Positions 1-5,532 of a stretch of DNA of 5,532 nucleotides are shown one piece after another. The translations under genes were made by a program, and so were the position numbers. The notes under the pieces are model-generated. The model did not search any database. It was not told where the DNA came from and saw nothing but the letters and a program-made list of their open reading frames with translations. Each line of letters opens with the position of its first letter. The first letter of the stretch is position 1. The stretch comes from an uncultured Hungatella sp. Lineage in GTDB: Bacteria > Bacillota > Clostridia > Lachnospirales > Lachnospiraceae. Location: the NCBI GenBank assembly GCA_959018155.1, contig CAUEKH010000196.1, forward strand, positions 1 to 5,532, written 5' to 3'.

Positions 1-46
1 CCCCTGCTTCTGGCACATCCTTTAATACATCTTTTATTGTAAGCAT
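1..46 (-). CDS. 5' end of an unidentified gene (15 codons visible), possibly a transcriptional regulator
   Basis: Only the first 15 residues are in the window: MLTIKDVLKDVPEAG, then the gene runs off the left edge. The ATG is at 44-46 (minus). It is preceded at 8 nt by a purine-rich AGAGGGG that can serve as a Shine-Dalgarno site. The opening 'LTIKDVL' resembles the start of PucR-type regulators and, less closely, the start of LacI-type regulators ('TIKDVA'), but 15 residues cannot settle the family. The gene lies 117 bp downstream of the GH112 phosphorylase gene on the same strand. It appears to have its own promoter with an inverted repeat over the -10 box, which fits an autoregulated regulator. 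The start is well supported; the identity is a guess. Confidence 0.6.
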   Translation of the reverse strand, partial: MLTIKDVLKDVPEAG

Positions 47-100
47 CCGAATATCCCCTCTTTCCAATTGTACGGCACTCATCAAAGACGAGCCGAGGTA

Positions 101-128
101 TTTCCATAGCTGTATTCTACCATGGAAA
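101..128. repeat. 7-bp inverted repeat bracketing the -10 box, candidate operator
   Basis: TTTCCAT (101-107) and ATGGAAA (122-128) form a perfect 7-bp inverted repeat with a 14-bp centre, about 21 bp centre to centre, so both half-sites face the same side of the helix. On the minus strand one half lies in the promoter spacer and the other at the predicted transcription start, so a bound dimer would cover the -10 box. A further TTTCCA occurs at 61-66, near the ribosome binding site. No T-run follows, so this is not a terminator. Operator function is inferred. Confidence 0.4.
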
Positions 129-142
129 GGAGATTTCGTCTA
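107..142 (-). promoter_or_regulatory. Predicted promoter of the left-edge gene
   Basis: Reading the minus strand, TAGACG (142-137) is followed by a 17-bp spacer and TAGAAT (119-114). The bases just before the -10 are TGG, so it also has the extended -10 form TGn. Transcription would start near 107, giving a leader of about 60 nt before the ATG at 46. The match is four of six bases at -35 and five of six at -10. It was found by eye and not scored. Confidence 0.45.
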
Positions 143-163
143 TGCTCTCAACCGGGCGCTCTG

Positions 164-2371
164 TCAGTCTATCTTGAGAATCACCGTATCATACGGTTTT
201 AAATCCACCGTCTGTAATCCGGCTTCTGTCTTTACAACCGCAGTCTCCGCTTCTCCACTGTTATTTATGACAACCAGCTGGCGGCCGGCCGGGTACCAGG
301 CGCATTCGGTGTAAGGGCTGTCGGTCACATAGTTCTGATCAAGCGGAAGCTTTCCTGCAGCAAGCAGAAGATTGAGAAGCATTCTCGTATTCTCCGGGGT
401 TACCTGGAAGCTGCTTAAATAGAATGCACGGCCGGAACCAAATTCATGGCAGGTAAGAGCCGGAACTCCATCCACCTCCATCAGCACTCTGGTGGTCTCA
501 TCAGTTAAGTAAATGCCTTTCTTTCCCTTCACTCCGGCCCCCTGAGGAATCAGCGGCAGGCCATTTCCATTTCTGCTATTTTCGCAGCCGCCATCTTCAA
601 AGACTCCGTCTTCCACTTCATACTCCCATTTTCCGTGGCAGACCCGCGCGCCCGTGTCCTCATCAATTCCGAGAACTGCGGCCAGGCGGAAATACGTGTC
701 GTACCCGTCTGCGGCCGACGGCTCATTGACTCCGAGGAGAGCGCCGCCTTCATACACCCAGCGGCTGACCGCTTCCACCACGCTGTCGTCTTTCCAGACG
801 TCGCCGCCGCTCCAGGCTGTCCCGGCCGCTCCGGCATTAATCAGCACATCCACATCCTTTAATGCGCCATTTTTTACGTCTTCAAAGCTGATGAAGCGGA
901 CATCGACCGGCAGACCGGAAAGCGCCTCATTGATATGGATTAAATCGTGCATATACGTCTCGTGGAAATGGCCGGAAAGCGTCCAGGAACGCAGTTTTCC
1001 CCAGGTGTGGAGAACCGCCACGCGGATCGGCAGCGTATAGACTTCCCCAGCCTCGTGGAAGGACTTGATCAGGCGGAATTCGTCCGCGATTTTTTCCATA
1101 TAGTCGCAGAAATCCGGGAAATTCTCTACCAGGTGGAGATAGCCGCCCAGACCGATCCTGTCAATCTTCTCGCGAAGCAGGGCGCGTCTTACGTGGATCC
1201 AGTACTCCTTCGCATCCTGCACCGGGTCTCCCCCTTCACAGAAGGTAGGCGCACCGCCTAATCCTACCGGGAATAAGTATGGGTGGAGTCTCAACTCATG
1301 AGTCTCCACGTCCACACCGGCGCAGAGTCTGGCCTCATAACCGGAAAAGACGCATTTGATCAGGCCGTCGAAACCGAACTCTTTAAAATGATCGTTGTAC
1401 GGTTCTACACCGACCCAGCTGTCATCATAGAAGACGTATGCCTTTTTTCCATACTGATGAACCAGCGCCACCAGTTCCTTCCCGAAATCGACTACAAACC
1501 GGTTGACAAATGCCATATAATCCAGCTGCGTCTCAGCCGCCGGCATATGGGTCACATGGAATTTTCCCTGGTTGATAAAATCCTCCGCCGTCAGGCCGTA
1601 ACCGTACTCCTTCTCAAATTCCTTTAACATCCGGGGGCTGACGGTAAAGTCATAAGAGCCCCAGTCGGTAAATAAGTTGCGCTTCTTCTCATTTCTCCCC
1701 CACATCCAGACGAAATTGTAGAACATGGAAGTAAAACGCACCACCGTCGTGGCCGGATGCTCTTTACACCACTGTTCCAGCCAGCCGCGCAGATACTCCC
1801 TGGTCTCCTCATGAATCGGATCCACAGGCATTAAATGCTCCTTATCCCAGCTGTTCGTCACATGGTTGTACATGGAAATCTCTTCCCAGATACGGTATGC
1901 CAGGAAACTGACCGTATAGCGGTGAAATGGAACCGCTTCCCGAACCGTCACATTTCCGTTCTCCTTCTCATAATCCCAGCAGTCCCGCGGCACTTCCCGG
2001 TTCGTGGTGCGGTCGTATACCTGCCAGTACTCAAACGCCTCCCCGCTGTCATTTACGAGAAACTGCTCTTCAAAAAAATCATCCATCAGGTGAAATGTCA
2101 CGCGCTCTTCCACCGCTGTCTTCGGCTCTGTCACCAGAAATGTCTGCTGAAGCTGTTCCGGATGGGCCGCCGCCCACTCATTGTGATCTCTGATGATACA
2201 GATGGTAGAGTAAATGCCGTATCCCGCATTCGTAATCTCGTCAGAAAGAACCGTCCCGTCGCTGTCGCGGATCACATCGGCTCCCCAGCGCTCCGCCAGT
2301 TCCAGCGTCAGTTTTTCATAGCCCGATTCCCCGGGCAGCGTAAAGCTTCCTTTTGTATTTTCTTTTTTCAT
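164..2371 (-). CDS. GH112 beta-galactoside phosphorylase, probably D-galactosyl-beta-1,4-L-rhamnose phosphorylase
   Basis: A 735-residue cytosolic enzyme with no signal peptide, full length for family GH112 (about 720-750 residues). The family splits beta-galactosyl disaccharides with inorganic phosphate to give alpha-D-galactose 1-phosphate. The N-terminal part is a TIM-barrel catalytic domain; a Rossmann-like central part (about 448-675) and a small C-terminal beta domain follow. By alignment from memory with Bifidobacterium longum lacto-N-biose phosphorylase, D317 in 'FYDDSWVGVEPY' matches the catalytic acid Asp313. R35, N169 and R212 match its substrate-binding Arg32, Asn166 and Arg210. 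The acceptor-side region differs from that enzyme: 'IKCVFSGYEARLCAGV' (338-353) and 'HELRLHPYLFPVGLGG' (358-373) replace 'VGSIGDGTTTRM' and 'GRFLPYFFPDTF'. It follows the Cphy_1920 Gal-Rha phosphorylase pattern as I recall it. Automatic pipelines may label it galacto-N-biose/lacto-N-biose phosphorylase (lnpA/gnpA). A Gly/Asn-rich stretch at about 588-618 looks like a linker or insertion. The ATG has an AAAGGAG site at 6-nt spacing; the stop is TGA at 164-166. The family call is near certain, the rhamnose specificity likely. Confidence 0.93.
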   Translation of the reverse strand: MKKENTKGSFTLPGESGYEKLTLELAERWGADVIRDSDGTVLSDEITNAGYGIYSTICIIRDHNEWAAAHPEQLQQTFLVTEPKTAVEERVTFHLMDDFFEEQFLVNDSGEAFEYWQVYDRTTNREVPRDCWDYEKENGNVTVREAVPFHRYTVSFLAYRIWEEISMYNHVTNSWDKEHLMPVDPIHEETREYLRGWLEQWCKEHPATTVVRFTSMFYNFVWMWGRNEKKRNLFTDWGSYDFTVSPRMLKEFEKEYGYGLTAEDFINQGKFHVTHMPAAETQLDYMAFVNRFVVDFGKELVALVHQYGKKAYVFYDDSWVGVEPYNDHFKEFGFDGLIKCVFSGYEARLCAGVDVETHELRLHPYLFPVGLGGAPTFCEGGDPVQDAKEYWIHVRRALLREKIDRIGLGGYLHLVENFPDFCDYMEKIADEFRLIKSFHEAGEVYTLPIRVAVLHTWGKLRSWTLSGHFHETYMHDLIHINEALSGLPVDVRFISFEDVKNGALKDVDVLINAGAAGTAWSGGDVWKDDSVVEAVSRWVYEGGALLGVNEPSAADGYDTYFRLAAVLGIDEDTGARVCHGKWEYEVEDGVFEDGGCENSRNGNGLPLIPQGAGVKGKKGIYLTDETTRVLMEVDGVPALTCHEFGSGRAFYLSSFQVTPENTRMLLNLLLAAGKLPLDQNYVTDSPYTECAWYPAGRQLVVINNSGEAETAVVKTEAGLQTVDLKPYDTVILKID

Positions 2372-2377
2372 GGTATA

Positions 2378-2384
2378 CTCCTTT
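2378..2384 (-). promoter_or_regulatory. Ribosome binding site of the GH112 gene
   Basis: On the minus strand AAAGGAG is followed by a 6-nt spacer and the ATG at 2371. It is close to the ideal anti-16S sequence and fixes the start of the 735-residue protein. Confidence 0.85.
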
Positions 2385-2399
2385 TTCTGTCAGATATGA

Positions 2400-2435
2400 T
2401 ATTTTCATTATAAGAAAAACGGGCGGCGGAGTCTA
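2400..2435 (-). promoter_or_regulatory. Predicted promoter of the GH112 phosphorylase gene
   Basis: On the minus strand TAGACT (2435-2430) is separated by 17 bp from a perfect TATAAT (2412-2407). The start would be near 2400, giving a leader of about 29 nt that just holds the ribosome binding site. The -35 box matches consensus at four of six bases, which suits an activator-dependent promoter. The near copy of the 17-bp repeat (2454-2470) then lies at about -54 to -70 from the start, a normal place for an AraC-type activator. The promoter spacer is unusually rich in C and G. Confidence 0.65.
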
Positions 2436-2449
2436 AGCTTTCATCACGA
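2433..2449. promoter_or_regulatory. Degenerate third half-site in tandem with repeat copy 1, touching the -35 box
   Basis: CTAAGCTTTCATCACGA lies exactly 21 bp from repeat copy 1 in the same orientation and matches it at 9 of 17 positions (counted by eye, ungapped). It overlaps the -35 box of the phosphorylase promoter by 3 bp. In the E. coli araBAD promoter, AraC half-sites I1 and I2 have a similar 21-bp spacing and I2 overlaps the -35 box. The match is weak on its own and gains weight only from its position. Confidence 0.3.
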
Positions 2450-2453
2450 AAAA

Positions 2454-2470
2454 CTGTGCATTTTCAACCA
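2454..2470. repeat. 17-bp direct repeat, copy 1: candidate AraC-type operator
   Basis: CTGTGCATTTTCAACCA matches copy 2 at 2529-2545 in 16 of 17 positions. It lies between the two divergent promoters: 19 bp upstream of the phosphorylase -35 box and 8 bp upstream of the -35 box of the AraC-family gene. AraC-family proteins commonly bind directly repeated 17-bp half-sites. The core GCATTTTCAACCAT also resembles the E. coli araI1 half-site core GCATTTTTATCCAT, as I remember it, at 12 of 14 positions. Confidence 0.7.
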
Positions 2471-2478
2471 TTTATAAT

Positions 2479-2514
2479 TAGACAGACGGGAGTAAATAAG
2501 ATATAATATAAATC
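2479..2514 (+). promoter_or_regulatory. Predicted promoter of the AraC-family regulator gene
   Basis: TAGACA (2479-2484), a 17-bp spacer and a perfect TATAAT (2502-2507) give 11 of 12 consensus bases. The start would be near 2514, leaving a leader of about 130 nt before the ATG at 2647. The promoter sits entirely within the 58 bp between the two 17-bp repeats, so a protein bound to both could block it directly or by looping. This suggests autorepression. Confidence 0.7.
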
Positions 2515-2528
2515 ACTCAATATTTTTT

Positions 2529-2545
2529 CTGTGCAGTTTCAACCA
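2529..2545. repeat. 17-bp direct repeat, copy 2: candidate AraC-type operator
   Basis: CTGTGCAGTTTCAACCA differs from copy 1 at a single base and has the same orientation. The two starts are 75 bp apart, close to seven helical turns, so both copies face roughly the same side of the DNA. Copy 2 begins about 15 bp downstream of the predicted transcription start of the regulator gene, where a bound protein would obstruct transcription. A GTG..TTTCA stretch at 2549-2558 may be a weaker, gapped half-site next to it. Confidence 0.7.
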
Positions 2546-2567
2546 AAAGTGAATTTCATTTAAATCC

Positions 2568-2608
2568 GGGCCAAGGTTTATGGCATCGGCCCCCGTTTCG
2601 GCTGGCCG
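2568..2608 (+). promoter_or_regulatory. GC-rich leader of the AraC-family gene with two mutually exclusive hairpins
   Basis: In the predicted untranslated leader, GGGCC (2568-2572) can pair with GGCCC (2588-2592). Alternatively CGGCC (2587-2591) can pair with GGCCG (2604-2608), helped by an inner CCG (2593-2595) and CGG (2599-2601) pairing around a TTT loop. The two folds compete for bases 2587-2592. No T-run directly follows the second hairpin, so it is not a standard terminator, and it matches no riboswitch class I recognise. The pairing is visible; a regulatory role is speculative. Confidence 0.3.
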
Positions 2609-2631
2609 CAGAAAGAAAATCTGTTTTGAAA

Positions 2632-2638
2632 AAAGGAG
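2632..2638 (+). promoter_or_regulatory. Ribosome binding site that decides the start of the AraC-family gene
   Basis: AAAGGAG is followed by an 8-nt spacer and the ATG at 2647. An in-frame TTG at 2626 lies upstream of this site, and starting there would put the Shine-Dalgarno sequence inside the coding region. The ATG is therefore the better start. Confidence 0.85.
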
Positions 2639-2646
2639 TTTCCCCT

Positions 2647-3606
2647 ATGCCGCGAAAGAAAAAACCAGTCATTGAATTTCGTGATTATCCCCTTCCCGCC
2701 CGTTTTCCCGTGCTTTTGCTGACCGGGGAACACTGGCGGATTTCCGATATTCCCTCCGGCCGCCTCCACATCCACAACTGCCTTGAAATCGGCATCTGTG
2801 AGACGGATTACGGTTTCATGCGCTTTGAAGACACGGAGTGTGCTTTTAAGGCAGGCGATGTGACGGTCGTCTCCTGCGATATCCCCCACACCACCTACAG
2901 CGCCCCGGGGACGGCCAGCCGGTGGTCCTACCTCTTTCTCGACCCGGACCAGCTTCTCCAGCCATTTTTCTCAGACAGCGGGATATCGGGCTTAAATTTG
3001 CTGGCCTCCGTGCGCCACCATATTCATTTTATTCTGGGAAATGAAGAGTATCCGGCAGTCAATTTTCTTGTGGCCGGAATCGTAAAAGAAATGAAGGAGA
3101 AGAACAGTTACTATGAGTTCACGGTGCGCGGACTGTTTCTCGCCCTCTTAACCGAACTGGCCCGGATTGCCGAAACAGCGCGAAAAAGCGATGACCCGCA
3201 GCCTGAAAATGCGCTGGTCATCGCTCCCGCTCTTGAATTTATCCGCTCTCATTATATGGACGACTTTTCCATGGATGAACTGGCCGGGCTGTGTGGTTTA
3301 AGCCCCACCCATTTCAGAAGACTTTTTTCCTCTGTCATGGGAATGAGCCCTTTAGAGCATTTAAATACCACCCGCATCCGGAGAGCCGCAGACTGCCTGC
3401 GGATGACAGAAGATTCCATTCTGTCCATTTCCGAAAGAGTGGGATTTCACTCTCTTTCCAGTTTCAACCGCCATTTCCTCGCCATTATGGGGCAGACGCC
3501 ACGCCAGTGGCGCCGCCGCATGTCCGGCTTTAATTCAGAGTCTCTTCAGAAGTACTCTGGCTGGCTGATTGCTGAGACTTTAGATCACCCTGGAATATCT
3601 CCATGA
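2647..3606 (+). CDS. AraC-family transcriptional regulator with N-terminal cupin-like sensor domain
   Basis: A 319-residue cytoplasmic DNA-binding protein, about the usual length for AraC regulators of sugar use. Residues 35-105 look like the AraC-type cupin sensor, with the 'HIHNCLEIGI' (41-50) and 'FKAGDVTVVSCDIPH' (67-81) signatures of the ligand pocket. A helical linker follows. The C-terminal domain (about 191-292) has two helix-turn-helix units: 'SMDELAGLCGLSPTHFRRLF' (208-227) and the family signature region 'SISERVGFHSLSSFNRHF' (260-277) ending in 'GQTPRQWRR'. It is divergent from the GH112 gene, with paired promoters and repeated operator-like sites between them, so it probably activates that gene and controls itself. 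The inducer is unknown; Gal-Rha or a breakdown product is a guess from context. After the conserved end at R291, 28 residues continue, nearly all encoded antisense to the end of ftsH. The family call is firm; the target is inferred. Confidence 0.92.
   Translation: MPRKKKPVIEFRDYPLPARFPVLLLTGEHWRISDIPSGRLHIHNCLEIGICETDYGFMRFEDTECAFKAGDVTVVSCDIPHTTYSAPGTASRWSYLFLDPDQLLQPFFSDSGISGLNLLASVRHHIHFILGNEEYPAVNFLVAGIVKEMKEKNSYYEFTVRGLFLALLTELARIAETARKSDDPQPENALVIAPALEFIRSHYMDDFSMDELAGLCGLSPTHFRRLFSSVMGMSPLEHLNTTRIRRAADCLRMTEDSILSISERVGFHSLSSFNRHFLAIMGQTPRQWRRRMSGFNSESLQKYSGWLIAETLDHPGISP
3530..3606. other. 77-bp convergent (tail-to-tail) overlap of the AraC-family gene and ftsH
   Basis: The ftsH stop (TAA at 3530-3532, minus) lies 77 bp inside the AraC-family gene, whose stop (TGA at 3604-3606) lies inside ftsH. 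Both strands code here: residues 295-319 of the regulator and about 612-636 of FtsH. Both stretches fall outside the conserved domains. No T-run terminator is visible for either gene at this junction, so the two transcripts probably overlap as antisense RNAs. Confidence 0.85.
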
Positions 3607-5440
3607 ATTCCTCACCGGTGATGGTTTCCTTCTCCAGTAAGTATTTTGCAATCTCGTGAAGCTTGTCTTCGTGCTCTTTTAAGATATTGTATGCCTTCTG
3701 GTGCTGCTCGCGTACGATCTTGATGACTTCCTCGTCAATCTGCTTAGCCGTATCGGGCGCGCAGGCTAAGGAGGTATCTCCGCCTAAATACTGGTTTGTC
3801 ACAGTCTCCAGGGCCACCATATCGAACTGATCGCTCATGCCGTATCTCGTAACCATGGCTCTCGCGATTCTCGTCGCCTGCTCAATATCATTGGAAGCGC
3901 CGCTGGTAATGGAATTGAAAATCAGTTCCTCCGCCGCACGGCCTCCGGTAAATGTGGCAATCTTGTTGAGCGCCTCGTCTTTCGTCAGCAGATATTTCTG
4001 CTCCTCGTCCACCTGCATCGTATAGCCTAACGCGCCGCTGGTTCTCGGAATAATCGTAATCTTGTGAACCGGCGCAGAGTGGGTCTGGCAGGCCGCCACC
4101 ATGGCATGACCCACCTCGTGGTAAGCCACAATCTTCCTCTCGTTGACGCTGACACCGGAATCCTTCTTCTGATAACCGGCGATTACCACCTCCACGCTCT
4201 CTTCCAAATCTTCCTGGGAGACTAAACTTCTTCCCATGCGGACCGCTCTTAAAGCAGCCTCATTGACGATATTGGCAAGCTCCGCTCCGCTGGCTCCCGC
4301 GGTCGCCAGGGCGATATCGTGGAAATTCACGTTATCGGACAGCTTCACCGTCTTTCCGTGAACCATTAAGATGGCTTCACGTCCGCCTAAATCAGGAAGT
4401 TCCACAGGGATCCTGCGGTCGAAACGGCCCGGTCTTAAAAGGGCCTTGTCCAGGGAATCGGGACGGTTGGTAGCCGCCAGAATCACGACGCCCTTCTTGC
4501 CGTCAAATCCATCCATCTCCGCAAGCAGCTGGTTTAGAGTCTGCTCACGCTCGTCATTTCCGCTGATGCCTCCGCCGTCACGCTTCTTACCAATCGTATC
4601 GATCTCATCAATGAACACGATACACGGCGCTTTTTCATTGGCCTGTTTAAATAAATCACGGACCTTGGCCGCTCCCATACCGACGAACATTTCCACAAAC
4701 TCGGAACCGGAGATAGAGAAGATCGGCACGTGGGCCTCGCCGGCAACCGCTCTCGCAAGCAGTGTTTTACCGGTTCCCGGAGGTCCTACGAGAAGGGCGC
4801 CCTTCGGAAGGCTGGCGCCGATATCGGCGTATTTCTGCGGATTGTGTAAGAAGTCCACAATCTCTTTTAATGCATCCTTGGCCTCCTCCTGACCCGCCAC
4901 ATCGGCAAATGTCTTGCCCGTCTCCGACTCTGCATATATCTTGGCGTTGGATTTTCCAAAGGTCATGGCATTGCTTCCGCCCATCATACGCTTCTGCATC
5001 TGCTTTGCCAGTAAATTTCCAAGGAAAACGAAAACCAGAATCGGAAGAATCCACGTCAGAAAAAAAGACATAAGGGGACTCATCGGCTCCACAATTGGCT
5101 TATCAAACTGTATGTTCTGCGCCTTTAGTTTCTCTGTCAGCGTATCATCTGGCCACAGTCCCGTTTTATAATTAACCTCAACGGGATTTCCCGCTTTATC
5201 CTGTTCGGTTGCCTTGAACTGGAGTTCTGTCTCGGTTCTGGCTACGGAAATAACCTTTCCTTCATCAAGTTTCTCCAGGAATGTACTGTATGGAACTTCA
5301 AAAACCATATGAGAGCGCGACCGCATCCACGGCACAGTCAGCGCATTAAACAGCAGCGTCACGATCAGCACGATCATGTAATAGTAAATAAACGGTTTTT
5401 TCGGGGGCTTGGACGGCTCCTCATCTTTTTTCACACCCAT
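3530..5440 (-). CDS. ftsH: ATP-dependent membrane zinc metalloprotease FtsH
   Basis: A complete 636-residue FtsH, normal family length. This membrane-anchored hexamer unfolds membrane and soluble proteins with ATP and degrades them for quality control and turnover of regulators. A short Lys/Pro-rich cytoplasmic start precedes transmembrane helix 1 (about 17-36). An extracytoplasmic domain (about 37-122) with '[15 protein letters not shown]' and transmembrane helix 2 (about 123-143) follow. The AAA+ domain has Walker A GPPGTGKT (219-226), pore loop MFVGMG with F252, Walker B IVFIDEID (D278, E279), and the second region of homology with arginine fingers R336 and R339 in '[10 protein letters not shown]'. 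The protease domain has HEVGH (H441, E442, H445), and D518 in '[11 protein letters not shown]' is the expected third zinc ligand. All catalytic residues are present. The tail (621-636) is rich in Ser, Gln and Thr. An AAGGAG site lies 7 nt before the ATG. The last 25 or so codons overlap the AraC-family gene tail to tail. The role in stress and membrane homeostasis is from the family and is unrelated to the sugar locus. Confidence 0.98.
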   Translation of the reverse strand: MGVKKDEEPSKPPKKPFIYYYMIVLIVTLLFNALTVPWMRSRSHMVFEVPYSTFLEKLDEGKVISVARTETELQFKATEQDKAGNPVEVNYKTGLWPDDTLTEKLKAQNIQFDKPIVEPMSPLMSFFLTWILPILVFVFLGNLLAKQMQKRMMGGSNAMTFGKSNAKIYAESETGKTFADVAGQEEAKDALKEIVDFLHNPQKYADIGASLPKGALLVGPPGTGKTLLARAVAGEAHVPIFSISGSEFVEMFVGMGAAKVRDLFKQANEKAPCIVFIDEIDTIGKKRDGGGISGNDEREQTLNQLLAEMDGFDGKKGVVILAATNRPDSLDKALLRPGRFDRRIPVELPDLGGREAILMVHGKTVKLSDNVNFHDIALATAGASGAELANIVNEAALRAVRMGRSLVSQEDLEESVEVVIAGYQKKDSGVSVNERKIVAYHEVGHAMVAACQTHSAPVHKITIIPRTSGALGYTMQVDEEQKYLLTKDEALNKIATFTGGRAAEELIFNSITSGASNDIEQATRIARAMVTRYGMSDQFDMVALETVTNQYLGGDTSLACAPDTAKQIDEEVIKIVREQHQKAYNILKEHEDKLHEIAKYLLEKETITGEEFMEIFQGDLKSQQSASQSTSEETLN

Positions 5441-5447
5441 TTTTAGT

Positions 5448-5454
5448 CTCCTTA
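5448..5454 (-). promoter_or_regulatory. ftsH: Ribosome binding site of ftsH
   Basis: On the minus strand TAAGGAG is followed by a 7-nt spacer and the ATG at 5440. It supports the chosen start, which gives an N-terminus of ordinary length ahead of the first membrane helix. Confidence 0.85.
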
Positions 5455-5461
5455 TCTGTAG

Positions 5462-5532
5462 TTACTCCCGCAGATCCCAGTCTACGATATTTTTTCCCGC
5501 CTCACAACCTTTTCCATCGGCATTCTGCCTCC
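5462..5532 (-). CDS. Possible 3' end of an upstream gene in the ftsH operon
   Basis: One minus-strand frame is open from the right edge for 22 codons, ends '...GKNIVDWDLRE', and stops at TAA (5462-5464). That is 21 bp before the ftsH ATG, with the ftsH ribosome binding site in between, a typical operon spacing. The other two frames stop earlier. No convincing promoter is visible between this stop and ftsH, which favours co-transcription. In many Firmicutes hpt or tilS precedes ftsH, but this tail does not resemble the end of Hpt that I know. The coding call is tentative and the product unknown. Confidence 0.4.
   Translation of the reverse strand, partial: RQNADGKGCEAGKNIVDWDLRE

Noticed and set aside
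1835..2413. Plus-strand open frame of 192 codons opposite the GH112 gene
   Set aside because: It is fully antisense to a well-supported enzyme gene. The protein is low in recognisable motifs and rich in His, Arg and Pro, and there is no good ribosome binding site.
2626..2646. TTG start seven codons upstream for the AraC-family protein
   Set aside because: The AAAGGAG site lies downstream of this TTG and correctly spaced from the ATG at 2647.
2578..2889. Minus-strand open frame of 103 codons across the regulator's leader and start
   Set aside because: It overlaps the predicted leader and the cupin coding region, has no recognisable domain and no supporting start signals.
3497..3512. Perfect 6-bp GC-rich hairpin (CGCCAC/GTGGCG, 4-nt loop) just past the ftsH stop
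   Set aside because: No U-run follows on the ftsH transcript and the bases code the conserved TPRQWRR end of the regulator. It is not a convincing intrinsic terminator.
3536..3559. Inverted repeat CAGAGT/ACTCTG in the overlap of the two genes, considered as a bidirectional terminator
   Set aside because: There is no T-tract on either side, and it lies before both stop codons. It is probably incidental to coding on both strands.
4371..4892. Plus-strand open frame of 173 codons opposite ftsH
   Set aside because: It mirrors the conserved AAA+ coding region of ftsH. The composition (Ser, Pro, Arg) is that of an antisense shadow.
5482..5523. Small minus-strand ORF of 13 codons (ATG at 5523) with GGAGG ahead, upstream of ftsH
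   Set aside because: The spacing from GGAGG to the ATG is only 4 nt and the ORF is tiny. The alternative frame ending at 5462 better fits an upstream gene's end.

Overview
The window looks like chromosomal DNA of an anaerobic Firmicute, most likely a Lachnospiraceae/Clostridia gut bacterium. The evidence is strong AAGGAG-type ribosome binding sites, sigma-A-like promoters, a clostridial-style FtsH with an HEVGH zinc motif, and a GH112 phosphorylase closest in my memory to one from Clostridium (Lachnoclostridium) phytofermentans. The genus cannot be fixed from this window.

Layout, left to right. Bases 1-46 hold the first 15 codons of a minus-strand gene of unknown identity, perhaps a regulator, whose own promoter (107-142) is bracketed by an inverted repeat. 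Bases 164-2371 (minus) hold a complete GH112 phosphorylase, probably D-galactosyl-beta-1,4-L-rhamnose phosphorylase rather than the better-known lacto-N-biose/galacto-N-biose enzyme. Bases 2372-2646 are a divergent control region with one promoter for each flanking gene. It also holds two copies of a 17-bp direct repeat, 75 bp apart, placed as operators. Bases 2647-3606 (plus) encode an AraC-family regulator with an N-terminal cupin-like sensor domain. Its last 25 codons overlap, tail to tail, the end of ftsH (3530-5440, minus), a complete membrane AAA+ zinc protease. Bases 5441-5532 hold the ftsH ribosome binding site and probably the last codons of an upstream gene in the same operon.

Working model: the AraC-type protein senses a sugar, perhaps galactosyl-rhamnose or a product of it. 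It activates the divergently transcribed phosphorylase gene from the repeat just upstream of that promoter, and restrains its own promoter, which lies between the two repeats. The phosphorylase would split imported Gal-Rha, a disaccharide expected from rhamnogalacturonan I side-chain attachment points, into galactose 1-phosphate and L-rhamnose without spending ATP. No transporter or glycoside hydrolase is visible here. ftsH is a housekeeping gene and marks the edge of the sugar-use locus.

No wholly new system is evident. The points most worth checking are the likely Gal-Rha specificity, the AraC operator layout, and the convergent gene overlap.
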